Shown piece by piece: positions 23,348-32,742 of a DNA stretch of 39,479 bases (the first letter of the stretch is position 1; each line of letters starts with the position of its first letter). The translations under genes were made by a program, and so were the position numbers. The stretch comes from an uncultured Candidatus Neoarthromitus sp. (GTDB lineage: Bacteria > Bacillota > Clostridia > Clostridiales > Clostridiaceae), in assembly GCA_937890765.1 (NCBI GenBank), contig CALADQ010000017.1, positions 1-39,479 on the forward strand. Direction: 5' to 3'. A model generated the notes under the pieces. That model had not been told where the DNA came from, searched no databases, and worked only from the letters and a program-made list of their open reading frames with translations.

Positions 23348-25141
23348 TTATATATTTTTTTCCAATGTATCAAGAAGCTCACCAAATCTATTCATAACAT
23401 TTTGCATTACAACCTTGCTTGTCATATCAACTTTAGCCCCTTTTAAAATTTCAATTGGATAATTACTTCCGCCCATTTTAAGAAAATTATTAATGTAATT
23501 GTCTACACCAAACTTACCTTCACTTAATATGCTTTGCGAAAATGCAAAACTTGCTGCATATCCTGTTGCATATTGATAAACGTAAAATGCTGAGTAAAAA
23601 TGTGGTATTCTACTCCACTCATAAGATACATAATCATCCATCACTAAAGTTTTTCCATAATATTTTTCGTTTAGCTCTTTCCATATTGAACAAAACTCAT
23701 GACTTGTAAGAGGATTTCCCTTTTCTATCATCTCGTGAGTTATTAATTCAAATTCCGCAAAAAGCATTTGCCTAAACACAGTTGTTCTTATATTTTCTAT
23801 CTCTTTATTTATAAAATAAAGTTTATCTTTTCCCTGAGAATTATTATACATATAGTTATTTAATAAATGCTCATTGCAAGTTGAAGCTATTTCAGCAGAA
23901 AAAATTGGATAGCTCGCGTTAAAAAATCCTTGATTCTTTCTTGAATAATATGAATGAATAGAATGCCCCATCTCGTGAACTAATGTAGATACATCATTAA
24001 ATGAATTTGAATAATTCAAAAGTATATATGGATAAGTATCATAACTTCCTGAAGAATAAGCGCCACTTCTTTTTCCTCTATTTGTATAAACATCTATCCA
24101 TCTATTATCAATTGCTTCCTTAAAAATATTTAAATACTCATCTCCAAGAGGCTTTAATGCTTCAAAAGAAATTTCTAGAGCCTTTTCGTACGGTATATCG
24201 TTATCTAAATTTTCAAAAAGAGGAGCGTACAAATCATAACTCATCAATTCAGAAACATTTAATAATTTCTTTTTCAAATCAATGTATCTATGAATTTTGT
24301 CAAAATTATCATGCATAACCTCAATTGCATTAATGTATACAGATTTATCTATATTATTTCCAAATAAACTGCACTCTAAAGATGAATTAAATTTTTTCGC
24401 CTTTGCATACAAAACATCATTTGTAATTGAAGTAGATAAACAAGTTGAAAGAGTTGTTGAATAATTTTTATAAGTTGAAAACAATTTATCGTAAGCACTT
24501 TTTCTAACATCTCTATTCTTTGATGATAAAAATACTCTATAATTTCCTTCATTTAAATGAACACTTTCATTTTTATCATTTATCGTATTTGGAAATTTTA
24601 AATCTACATTTTTAAAACTCTCCGATATGTTATAAGGTGCATCCATTGAAGAACCAAGTATACTTAAAATTGTTTCAGCTTCTTCAGACAAAATATGTTC
24701 CTTACTTCTAATAAGCCCTTCCAACTTAAATTTATATTCTTTTAAACTTTCATCTTTCAAAAGAGAATTTAAAAACTCATCGCTCTTTTCAATAAGCTCC
24801 GTATCAACAAAACTTATAGCTGCTGAAAATTCATAATAAAGTTGCTCGCTTCTTGCTTGAATCCCCCTATATAAATTAACGGAACCATCTTGATCATTTT
24901 TCATGTGAGCATAATTCATAATCTTTGAAATTATTCTAGACAACTTTTCTAAATCCTTAAACAAATTTAAAATATCTTCGGAAGAATTAAGCTTGCCTTT
25001 GTATTTCACAATTTCAGATAACGAACTCTTTACACTTTTAAAATCTTTTTCAAAATCATCTAAGGTTTTATAAATTTTTTCTAAATCCCAAGTGTACTTT
25101 TCTTCCATCTCACTTCTATTTTCAAAATATTTAACGTTCAT
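23348..25141 (-). CDS. pepF: Oligoendopeptidase F (M3B), copy 1
   Basis: A 597-aa zinc oligopeptidase that degrades short peptides, normally in the cytoplasm. The zinc motif HEMGH lies at about residues 389-393 in VHEMGHSIHSYY, and the third ligand Glu is in ASTCNEHLL. The N-terminal EKYTWDLEKIYKTLDDFEKD and the C-terminal FYVYQYATGYAASFAFSQ are typical of PepF. The frame is open to 25159; of the paired ATGs I chose the one at 25141, 6 nt after GGAGG (the other is 25144). It is the last gene of the operon that starts with the nucleoid-associated protein, and its ribosome site overlaps the end of the hydrolase gene. Confidence 0.94.
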   Translation of the reverse strand: MNVKYFENRSEMEEKYTWDLEKIYKTLDDFEKDFKSVKSSLSEIVKYKGKLNSSEDILNLFKDLEKLSRIISKIMNYAHMKNDQDGSVNLYRGIQARSEQLYYEFSAAISFVDTELIEKSDEFLNSLLKDESLKEYKFKLEGLIRSKEHILSEEAETILSILGSSMDAPYNISESFKNVDLKFPNTINDKNESVHLNEGNYRVFLSSKNRDVRKSAYDKLFSTYKNYSTTLSTCLSTSITNDVLYAKAKKFNSSLECSLFGNNIDKSVYINAIEVMHDNFDKIHRYIDLKKKLLNVSELMSYDLYAPLFENLDNDIPYEKALEISFEALKPLGDEYLNIFKEAIDNRWIDVYTNRGKRSGAYSSGSYDTYPYILLNYSNSFNDVSTLVHEMGHSIHSYYSRKNQGFFNASYPIFSAEIASTCNEHLLNNYMYNNSQGKDKLYFINKEIENIRTTVFRQMLFAEFELITHEMIEKGNPLTSHEFCSIWKELNEKYYGKTLVMDDYVSYEWSRIPHFYSAFYVYQYATGYAASFAFSQSILSEGKFGVDNYINNFLKMGGSNYPIEILKGAKVDMTSKVVMQNVMNRFGELLDTLEKNI

Positions 25142-25151
25142 CATTCTCCTC

Positions 25152-26093
25152 CTATACAATTTTATCTATAAAATTCAAAACGTCATTAAAAACTTTTTCA
25201 TTTCCATCTTCTATAAAAACTTCATGCCTCATATTTTCATAAATTTTAAATTCACAATTAACCCCACATTTAGAAATTGCATTTCCTAAAAGTTTAACTC
25301 CCCTTTTAAAAGAACAAACAGGGTCCAATTCTCCTGCAACTATTAAAATTTTCAAATCTTTATTTATTTTGTTTAAGCTTTCAGATTTTAAAGAGTGCCT
25401 TATTCCATCAAACAAATCATGATAAAATTTTAAAGTGTATTCCTTTATTCTCAAATCATCTTCCGAATATTTTTTCAACACTTGTTTGTTACTTGTTGTG
25501 AAAGCATATTTATTATCAATGTCCCTATCTTCTTTAAACTTTTTATTCAAAATTTTATAAACAGTTTTATTTACAAATTCGTTTGGCTTATTAACATCAT
25601 TAAATCCACAAATAAATCTAGAAATTAGAACTTGAGAGTTTAATTTTATTTTATAATCTTTCCCTATTCCACACAAAACAAGTCCATCTATGCTATCGCC
25701 ATAAACCTCAGAATATTTTAAAGATAAATATCCACCCATACTATGCCCAACCAAAAAAACTTTTTTAGTTGGAAACTTATTTCTTATGAAAGTATTTATG
25801 GTTTTCAAATCTTTAACCATCATTACAAAATAATTATCATCAGTTACATAACTATAAAATTTTTTGCCTTCATTATATTTTCCATGACCTCTATGATCAT
25901 TAATAACAACAACATAAGAATTTTTAATTAAAAATTTAATTATGTTTTCGTAATTTGTACTATACTCACCTTTTCCATGAACAATTTGAACTACGCCTTT
26001 AAAATTTTTGTTGTAATCTCCGTAAATATACGCGTCTAATTTAAAACCATCGTAACAAACTAATTCCACTCTTTCCCTATCTATATAAAACAC
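25152..26093 (-). CDS. Alpha/beta hydrolase (monoacylglycerol lipase / lysophospholipase-like)
   Basis: A 313-aa serine hydrolase of the Hydrolase_4 type. The oxyanion segment is IVHGKGEYSTNYENI, followed by NDHRGHGKYNEGKKF. The nucleophile elbow GHSMG puts Ser at residue 118. The acid is in VAGELDPVCSF and the His in NMRHEVFIEDG, so the triad is complete. No signal peptide is visible, so it should act in the cytoplasm or at the inner face of the membrane. Family members hydrolyse monoacylglycerols or lysophospholipids; the exact substrate is unknown. It is sandwiched between two pepF genes (8 bp after the upstream one). Confidence 0.87.
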   Translation of the reverse strand: MFYIDRERVELVCYDGFKLDAYIYGDYNKNFKGVVQIVHGKGEYSTNYENIIKFLIKNSYVVVINDHRGHGKYNEGKKFYSYVTDDNYFVMMVKDLKTINTFIRNKFPTKKVFLVGHSMGGYLSLKYSEVYGDSIDGLVLCGIGKDYKIKLNSQVLISRFICGFNDVNKPNEFVNKTVYKILNKKFKEDRDIDNKYAFTTSNKQVLKKYSEDDLRIKEYTLKFYHDLFDGIRHSLKSESLNKINKDLKILIVAGELDPVCSFKRGVKLLGNAISKCGVNCEFKIYENMRHEVFIEDGNEKVFNDVLNFIDKIV

Positions 26094-26100
26094 CCCCGAA

Positions 26101-27873
26101 TTACGAAACTAATTTTTTATAATTATTATATTTATTTTTTAATATTTTTATTGAGCTTTCAAAAAATTCTTTTTTAGTTATGTCTATCGAACACATTTGG
26201 CATAAATCTTCTATTGTTTTCTTTCCAGAATTTTTTAATATGAGTTCGTATTTATGTTGAAAAGACTCTTTATCATTTAAATACATATCATACAATCCCA
26301 AAGAAAAAAGTTGTCCAAAGGCATAAGGAAAATTATAAAAATTATTATACATATCATAATAATGAGATTTATAAATCCAAGCCTCTTCAAAATAATCATC
26401 GTACATCGAATCGCCATAAGCTTCAATTTGAGAATTTTTCATAATTAAATTTAAATCCTCAGAAGTTAAAAATTCATTTTCGCATCTTCTAAAAACTTCA
26501 CTTTCAAACAAAAATCTACTATATATATCAACAATTGTTTGACATGCACTATTTAATTCGTGTTCGAGAATCATAATTTTTTCATTTTCATCTCCAAAAC
26601 TATAAGCTTTATCACAAATTAATGTTTCTGAAAAAATTGAAGCGGTTTCCGCAATTGTCATTGGATAACTTTTATTTAAAACTCTTTCGTTTTTTAAAAT
26701 TTCTCCGTGATAAGCATGCCCCAACTCATGAGCTAAAGTGAAAATACTATCATAAGAATTTGTAAAATTTAAAAGTATTCTACTTTCTTTAATGTCAATT
26801 ATCGTTGAACAAAAAGCTCCTCCAACTTTTCCACTATAAATTTCTGAATCTATCCAAAACTCATTGAAAGCTCTCTCAACAAATTTTCCAAAATCTTTAT
26901 TAAAATTATTGAAGTTATCGATTAAAAATTGTTTTGCGTAATCAAAATCTATAAATTTTTCTGACCTTCTAGTTGAAGCAAATAAATCACTGAAATGAAC
27001 TTTATTCTCATCATTTCCTAAAATTTTTCCTTTAAGCTTCAAAAAATCTCTGAAGAAATTTAAATTTTCTCTTATAACACTCATAAGAGAATCCAAAGTT
27101 TCATGAGTTATTCTATTATTTTTCAAACTTTTCTCCAATGGAGATTTATATCCTCTTTTTCTACAATCATATATAACACTTTTCTTTATACTGTTTAATC
27201 CATAAGCAATTGGCTCTTTCATGTATTTGTAAAGTTGCTTTTCACTTTCTAAAGCTTTCTTTCTCGTTTCTCGGCAATTGCTATCTAAAAGCCCCCTGCA
27301 TTCTGTTAATGGAATTTCTTTTTCCTCTCCATTTAAATTAATTTTCACATTATACTTAGACACCATTGACTCTTGAAGATTTGAAAAAGAAACCGCTCCA
27401 TAATTGTAAAGAGACGCCATAGATTCTTCCAATTCATCCTCAAGCAAATATTTACTTTCCTCTATGGAATTTTTTATGTAGAATTCGTACTCTTGTAAGA
27501 TTTCACTTTTATGAATTATGTTTATTAAATTTTCTCTTTTGGAAATTAGCTTACCAAAATTTGAGGAGATTAAAACAATTTTAACATTTATTTCTTTCAA
27601 TATAGAATCGTTTTTCTTAGCTTCACTATCATTTGAATTACAAGAAAGAGTTAGAAAAACAAAATTCGAAAGTTTATCATAAATTTTCATTATGTTTTCA
27701 TAACTTAAAATTATCTTTTCAAAAATCAAAAAAAATTCTTCATCATTTCTCTCCAATAAATTTGAATGGAAAAATTTATTTACTTCATCTATTTCCAAAT
27801 TCAAATTATTTAAATCTCTTTTGTATTCATTATCATCAAAACTTTTATATAAATTATCTAAATTCCATTTCAT
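26101..27873 (-). CDS. Oligoendopeptidase F-like M3B metallopeptidase, copy 2
   Basis: A 590-aa M3B peptidase, divergent from copy 1. It has HELGH at residues 382-386 (AHELGHAYHG), the downstream Glu in AETASIFSETL, and GGAFCSTIIDIKESRILLNF before the zinc motif. It resembles the pepF-related clade more than classical PepF. All zinc ligands are present, so activity is expected. It follows the nucleoid-associated gene by 12 bp. Two M3B peptidases in one operon suggest complementary peptide-length or sequence preferences in amino-acid scavenging, which is an inference. Confidence 0.92.
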   Translation of the reverse strand: MKWNLDNLYKSFDDNEYKRDLNNLNLEIDEVNKFFHSNLLERNDEEFFLIFEKIILSYENIMKIYDKLSNFVFLTLSCNSNDSEAKKNDSILKEINVKIVLISSNFGKLISKRENLINIIHKSEILQEYEFYIKNSIEESKYLLEDELEESMASLYNYGAVSFSNLQESMVSKYNVKINLNGEEKEIPLTECRGLLDSNCRETRKKALESEKQLYKYMKEPIAYGLNSIKKSVIYDCRKRGYKSPLEKSLKNNRITHETLDSLMSVIRENLNFFRDFLKLKGKILGNDENKVHFSDLFASTRRSEKFIDFDYAKQFLIDNFNNFNKDFGKFVERAFNEFWIDSEIYSGKVGGAFCSTIIDIKESRILLNFTNSYDSIFTLAHELGHAYHGEILKNERVLNKSYPMTIAETASIFSETLICDKAYSFGDENEKIMILEHELNSACQTIVDIYSRFLFESEVFRRCENEFLTSEDLNLIMKNSQIEAYGDSMYDDYFEEAWIYKSHYYDMYNNFYNFPYAFGQLFSLGLYDMYLNDKESFQHKYELILKNSGKKTIEDLCQMCSIDITKKEFFESSIKILKNKYNNYKKLVS

Positions 27874-27885
27874 AAAAACCTCTCC

Positions 27886-28908
27886 TTATTTTTCATTGTA
27901 ATTTAATACATATTTAATTATCATGTTTAAACTTCCATCTCCATTACGCTTTACTTCAAATCTATTGACATCGTAAAAAGAATCTTTATTTATGTACAAA
28001 TCTATATCCCTATCAATTTTCAATCTTATTCTCTCATATTTTTTACCAACATAATCTTTATTAACTTTCAAATTTCCTTCAATGCCATTGCATTCAATAA
28101 AATCAACAAAACTTTCTATAGTAGAGGAATCATTTTTAAAAACTTCCCTAGCAAATTCATTAACTATAAAATCTTCATTATTTATAAGCGAATCTTTTAA
28201 CGATTCTCTTATGAAAAAAGCTCTATCAGCATCATCTTTTACATTTTTTCTCGTCCATTTTTCAGCTGTGTTAATGAGAGCTTTAGTTTTTGAATAATCA
28301 GAATGAACTTTATTGCAATTTAAAAATTTTTCTCCAAAATAATTTTGATTAACGTCAGAATTTTTAGAAATCTTATCCAAATAAAAAACCGTTAACGTTT
28401 CATCTAAATCGTAAAAAAACAAACAAGCATTGTTTAATTTTTGAGAACTGTTGGGAAGTGTAGTAAATTGAGGAACTATATTTATTTGCATTTTGTCTTC
28501 TACGTATTTAATTTCGTGTATGTAATTTTTTATGTAATCTAATTTTATCATGCAAAGAACGCAACCTAATTCCGTTTTTAATTTTAAAAACAACAAATCG
28601 CACGATGAATTTCCAACTTCCCTAATCACCTCAAAAAAATTATTTGAAATTTCTTTAGAAACATTTAAAAGGTCTTCGCCGTTCGCCAAAAATTTTTCTA
28701 CAAAATTTATGAAATAAGGTTTGTGTTTAAATTTTCCCAAAATTAATTCATCATCTTGCAAAATTTTTGTTACATGCTTAGTTAAAAAAACATTTATATC
28801 TTCATTAAACAAATTCAAATAACTTTCTGTTAAAATAGGTTCATCGCAATTCAAATCCAAAATATGTATTATAGCTTCTTCGATTTTGAATTCAGAAATT
28901 TTTATAAT
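27886..28908 (-). CDS. Nucleoid-associated protein (NdpA family), apparent non-ATG start
   Basis: The protein is recognised as the 37-kDa nucleoid-associated family by its layout: an N-terminal AIIHILDLNCDEPILTES, a middle ETLTVFYLDK-like strand, and the C-terminal LKVNKDYVGKKYERIRLKID. The first ordinary start in frame is TTG at 28860, which would remove the conserved AIIHILD segment and has no ribosome site. The frame continues upstream as IKISEFKIEEAIIHILD to a TAG at 28918, with AGGAGG at 28914-28919 placed 5 nt before ATT (28906-28908) and 8 nt before ATA. I therefore extend to 28908 and infer an AUU (or AUA) start. It is first gene of the four-gene operon. Confidence 0.75.
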   Translation of the reverse strand: MIKISEFKIEEAIIHILDLNCDEPILTESYLNLFNEDINVFLTKHVTKILQDDELILGKFKHKPYFINFVEKFLANGEDLLNVSKEISNNFFEVIREVGNSSCDLLFLKLKTELGCVLCMIKLDYIKNYIHEIKYVEDKMQINIVPQFTTLPNSSQKLNNACLFFYDLDETLTVFYLDKISKNSDVNQNYFGEKFLNCNKVHSDYSKTKALINTAEKWTRKNVKDDADRAFFIRESLKDSLINNEDFIVNEFAREVFKNDSSTIESFVDFIECNGIEGNLKVNKDYVGKKYERIRLKIDRDIDLYINKDSFYDVNRFEVKRNGDGSLNMIIKYVLNYNEK

Positions 28909-28971
28909 AACCCCCTCCTATTAATCGAACTTATATTTCTGATAATTTTACAATAAATAAATTTTAAATTA

Positions 28972-29026
28972 AAGAGGGCATTTATCAAAGATAATCTTAA
29001 AAATTAATCTTAATAAATACCCTCTT
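28972..29026 (-). terminator. Long hairpin after the LacI-type regulator gene
   Basis: On the minus strand AAGAGGGTATTTAT pairs with ATAAATGCCCTCTT (14 bp, one mismatch) around a 27-nt AT-rich loop, 7 bp past the regulator stop. The T tract is weak, so it may be a terminator or an RNA-stabilising structure. Confidence 0.55.
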
Positions 29027-29033
29027 AAAATTT

Positions 29034-30017
29034 TTATATTTTTGTTGAATCTCTCTCGATAATCTCAGATTTTATTTGCATTCTATTAATGCTATTGCCA
29101 TTTAAAATATTGTTAAGTGCAATATAAGCTTTAATCCCCAATTCATTTTTATCATAATCAACGGTAGAAATTCCTGGATTAGCACAATTCGAAACAAAAT
29201 TATTATCAAATCCTATTATAGAAACATCTTTTGGAACTTTATAACCATTCTTTATTAAAATATTTAAAACTTTGTAAGAAGTCAAATCATTATCGCAACA
29301 TATTGAACTAGGCTTTCGTGATTTCATAAAATTTAAAAACTCTTTTTCAAAATCATCTTCCAAAGAACAAAGCACATCTTCTGGATTATATTTAACTCCT
29401 ATTGAAGTTAATGAAGCTATATATCCTACTAACTTATCTTGATAATAAGTTTCATTATTTTTAATTCCCACAAATGAAATTTTTTCGTGACCGAGAGAAT
29501 GAAGATAATTTACAACGCTTCTCATTCCATCAACCATATCAACTCCAACATATCCAATATTTTGCTTATCAATACTCAAATAATTATTTACGACAATGAA
29601 AGGATAAGAAGTTTTTGAAATTGATTGCATCATCATTTCAGATATATTGTTTGCAAGTAAAATTCCTCCTGACAAACCATTATTCTTAATTATGAAATCG
29701 AACATTACTTTTTTAAAATTGTATTTAATATTTACTATTATAACATCGTTTCCTTCACTTAAAGCTTTCGCATTAAAACCTTGAATTATATCGTAATTTA
29801 AAACTTTATCATATTCACTGCAATTTTGTTCAATAATAATACCAAACTTTGAGTTTGTTTTATTCATAACGGATTTTTTAATGTATCCCATTTCATTAGC
29901 TACTTCAATAACTTTTTCTCTTGTCTTTTTGCTTATGTCTGTCGCGCCATTTAGAGCCTTTGAAACAGAACTAATTGAAATGCCTAATCTATTTGAAATA
30001 TCTTTGATAGTTACCAT
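29034..30017 (-). CDS. LacI-family transcriptional regulator
   Basis: A 327-aa LacI/GalR-type regulator. The N-terminal helix-turn-helix is TIKDISNRLGISISSVSKAL (from residue 3), followed by the hinge region and a periplasmic-binding-like effector domain (about 60-327), with VGVDMVDGMRSVVNYLHSLG, SICCDNDLTSYKVL and DVSIIGFDNN. Members usually sense sugars or nucleosides. No sugar transport or catabolic gene lies beside it, so its target is elsewhere or itself. It is divergent from leuS across 233 bp. Confidence 0.93.
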   Translation of the reverse strand: MVTIKDISNRLGISISSVSKALNGATDISKKTREKVIEVANEMGYIKKSVMNKTNSKFGIIIEQNCSEYDKVLNYDIIQGFNAKALSEGNDVIIVNIKYNFKKVMFDFIIKNNGLSGGILLANNISEMMMQSISKTSYPFIVVNNYLSIDKQNIGYVGVDMVDGMRSVVNYLHSLGHEKISFVGIKNNETYYQDKLVGYIASLTSIGVKYNPEDVLCSLEDDFEKEFLNFMKSRKPSSICCDNDLTSYKVLNILIKNGYKVPKDVSIIGFDNNFVSNCANPGISTVDYDKNELGIKAYIALNNILNGNSINRMQIKSEIIERDSTKI

Positions 30018-30152
30018 TATTTTACTCCTTATTACAAATGTATTTCTCTATAACTCCTCTTAATCTTTAATATTTTTTTCGTAAAAATGAATAATTTCTT
30101 TATTTATTTTTTCATAAGCAAAAATTAAAACTTTCAAAGGGATTTATAAATA

Positions 30153-30182
30153 TTGACAATACAAAAAAATTTTTTATATACT
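30153..30182 (+). promoter_or_regulatory. Promoter of leuS
   Basis: TTGACA (30153-30158) and TATACT (30177-30182) with an 18-bp A/T spacer. The leader of about 60 nt is too short for a T-box, so leuS lacks that common control here. The rest of the 30018-30250 gap shows nothing else recognisable. Confidence 0.75.
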
Positions 30183-30250
30183 TAGCTTAATGCACACGCG
30201 ATTTTTCTTAATCTTATGAAAATTTTTCTATACGAAAGGTGATATAAATT

Positions 30251-32704
30251 ATGGATTACTCCATTGCTATTGATAAGAAATCCCAAAATTTTTGGGAAGA
30301 AAATGAAATTAATTCCTTCCATTGGGATGACCAAAAACAAAAACTTTATGTTTTAGAAATGTTTTCTTATCCATCTGGAAGCAATCTTCACGCAGGACAT
30401 TGGTTTAATTTCGGATTAGTCGATTCCTACGCACGCTACAAAAAAATGAATGGATTTAATATATTTCAACCTATGGGGTTCGACGCTTTCGGTCTTCCTG
30501 CTGAAAATTACGCAATAAAAACTGGAATACATCCAAAAGATTCTACAATGAAAAACATAACGACCATGAGAATTCAACTTAAAAACATGGGAGCTATGTT
30601 TAATTTTGAAAATGAAATCGTAACTTGCACTCCTGAATATTACAAATGGACTCAATGGCTTTTCCTAAAATTATTTGAAAATGATTTAGCTTACAGAAAA
30701 AACGCTCCTGTAAATTTTTGTCCTAGCTGTAATACAGTTTTAGCTAACGAGCAAGTAATCGAAAACAAATGCGAAAGATGTTCAAGCGAAATACAAAAGA
30801 GAAATTTGACTCAATGGTTTTTTAAAATTACAAAATACGCAGATGAATTAATAGATAAATTAGATTCATTGGACTGGCCTGAAAAAACAAAATCAATGCA
30901 AAAAAATTGGATAGGACGCTCTTCAGGAACGATTGTTAATTTTGAAATACAAAATTCAAATAAAAATTTTGATGTATTCACTACAAGGGTTGACACTTTG
31001 ATGGGAGTTTCTTATGTTGTTCTTGCTCCTGAACATCCTTTAGTTTTAGAAATAACAACTGAAGAAAATTTAAATGACGTCAAAAAATATATCGAAGAAG
31101 CTTCAAAACAATCTGAAATAGATAGAGTAAGCTCCACTAAAGAAAAAACTGGAGTATTTACCGGCTCTTATGCAATACATCCTATAACAAATGAACAAAT
31201 TCAAATTTGGATTTCCGATTACGTTATAGCAAGTTATGGAACTGGTGGAGTAATGGCCGTTCCTTGTCATGATGAGAGAGATTTTGAATTCTCAAAAAAA
31301 TTTAATCTTCCTATTAAGAGAGTTATTGACAATGGAGAAAATACAATTCCCCAAACTTCAGAAGGAACACTTGTAAATTCACAAATGTTTAATGGGCTAA
31401 CATCAAAAGAAGCAAAAATAAAAATAACTGAGCATCTTACTTCAATAAACAAAGGGAATTTTAAAACTACTTTTAGACTTAGAGATTGGCTTGTTTCAAG
31501 ACAAAGATATTGGGGTGCTCCTATTCCTATTGTGTATTGTGATAATTGTGGAATAGTTCCCGTGCCTTATGAAAATTTACCTGTCGAACTTCCTTACAAC
31601 GTGAATTTTACTCCAAACGGAAAATCTCCACTTGAAAGTTGCGAAGAATTTTTAAACACAACTTGTCCTAAATGTAAAAACAAAGCGAGAAGAGAAACGG
31701 ATACCTTAGATACTTTTGTTTGTTCATCGTGGTACTATTTAAGATACGTAGATCCTAATAATAACGAAATGGCTTTTGATAAAAACAAAATTAACAAAAT
31801 GCTCCCTGTTGATAAATATGTTGGAGGACCTGAGCATGCGTGCATGCACCTTTTATATTCAAGATTCATAACAAAAGCTTTAAGAGATATGGGATATTTA
31901 AATTTTGATGAGCCGTTTACATCTTTAACGCATCAAGGTTTAATTTTAGGACCAGATGGATTTAAAATGAGTAAGTCAAGAGGAAATACAATTTCTCCTG
32001 ATAAATATATAGAAGAATATGGTTCCGATGTTTTTAGAACGTATTTAATGTTCGCTTTCACTTACACCGAAGGAGGAGCGTGGAGCGATGATGGAATTAA
32101 ATCAATTCACAAATTTATTCAAAGAAGTGAACGATTAATAAATAAATCATTTGAGATAATTAAAGACATCTCTTTTAATTTTGTTAAAGATGAAAATGAA
32201 GAAAGAGAGTTATTATTTGCACTTAACAATTCAATTAAAATGATAAGATTGGATATTGAATCTTTGCAATTTAATACTTGTATAGCTCATTTTATGAAAT
32301 TGACAAATGAATTTTCAAAATATATAAACAACAATAAAATTAATAGAGAATTTTTAAATGAGTTTTTGTACAATTACATAAAAATATTTTCACCGTTTGC
32401 TCCTCATTTCTCCGAACATTATTTTGGAATGCTCAATGAAATAAATTCTAAAGCAAAAACTTCTGTATTTTTAGAAAAATATCCTGTGGTTGATGAAAAA
32501 TATTTAGTTAGAGATGAAATTGAAATCGCTATTCAAATAAATGGAAAAATTAAAACTAAATTAATGGTTCCAACAAACTCAGATGATGAAACTATAAAAA
32601 ATATTTCTTTATCAAATCAGGAAATAATTAAAAATATTGAGGGAAAAAATATTTGCAAAGTTATAATAATTAAAAATAGACTTGTTAATATTGTTGTAAA
32701 ATAA
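30251..32704 (+). CDS. leuS: Leucyl-tRNA synthetase
   Basis: An 817-aa class I synthetase that charges tRNA-Leu. It has HAGH at residues 47-50 (HIGH motif), a zinc-binding insert CPSCNTVLANEQVIENKCERC (split here as CPSC and CERC), the CP1 editing domain (about 220-400, with FTTRVDTLMGVSYVVLAPEH), the catalytic KFNLPIKRVI region, and KMSKS within GFKMSKSRGN near residue 573. A C-terminal anticodon-binding helical bundle follows. Length is normal for bacterial LeuRS. AAAGGTGAT precedes the ATG. Confidence 0.97.
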   Translation: MDYSIAIDKKSQNFWEENEINSFHWDDQKQKLYVLEMFSYPSGSNLHAGHWFNFGLVDSYARYKKMNGFNIFQPMGFDAFGLPAENYAIKTGIHPKDSTMKNITTMRIQLKNMGAMFNFENEIVTCTPEYYKWTQWLFLKLFENDLAYRKNAPVNFCPSCNTVLANEQVIENKCERCSSEIQKRNLTQWFFKITKYADELIDKLDSLDWPEKTKSMQKNWIGRSSGTIVNFEIQNSNKNFDVFTTRVDTLMGVSYVVLAPEHPLVLEITTEENLNDVKKYIEEASKQSEIDRVSSTKEKTGVFTGSYAIHPITNEQIQIWISDYVIASYGTGGVMAVPCHDERDFEFSKKFNLPIKRVIDNGENTIPQTSEGTLVNSQMFNGLTSKEAKIKITEHLTSINKGNFKTTFRLRDWLVSRQRYWGAPIPIVYCDNCGIVPVPYENLPVELPYNVNFTPNGKSPLESCEEFLNTTCPKCKNKARRETDTLDTFVCSSWYYLRYVDPNNNEMAFDKNKINKMLPVDKYVGGPEHACMHLLYSRFITKALRDMGYLNFDEPFTSLTHQGLILGPDGFKMSKSRGNTISPDKYIEEYGSDVFRTYLMFAFTYTEGGAWSDDGIKSIHKFIQRSERLINKSFEIIKDISFNFVKDENEERELLFALNNSIKMIRLDIESLQFNTCIAHFMKLTNEFSKYINNNKINREFLNEFLYNYIKIFSPFAPHFSEHYFGMLNEINSKAKTSVFLEKYPVVDEKYLVRDEIEIAIQINGKIKTKLMVPTNSDDETIKNISLSNQEIIKNIEGKNICKVIIIKNRLVNIVVK

Positions 32705-32742
32705 ATAAAAATGATATACTATTATAGTTGGAGGTAATGATT

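Noticed and set aside
30018..30250. T-box leader for leuS
   Set aside because: Promoter-to-start distance is only about 60 nt, and no T-box consensus or specifier hairpin is seen.
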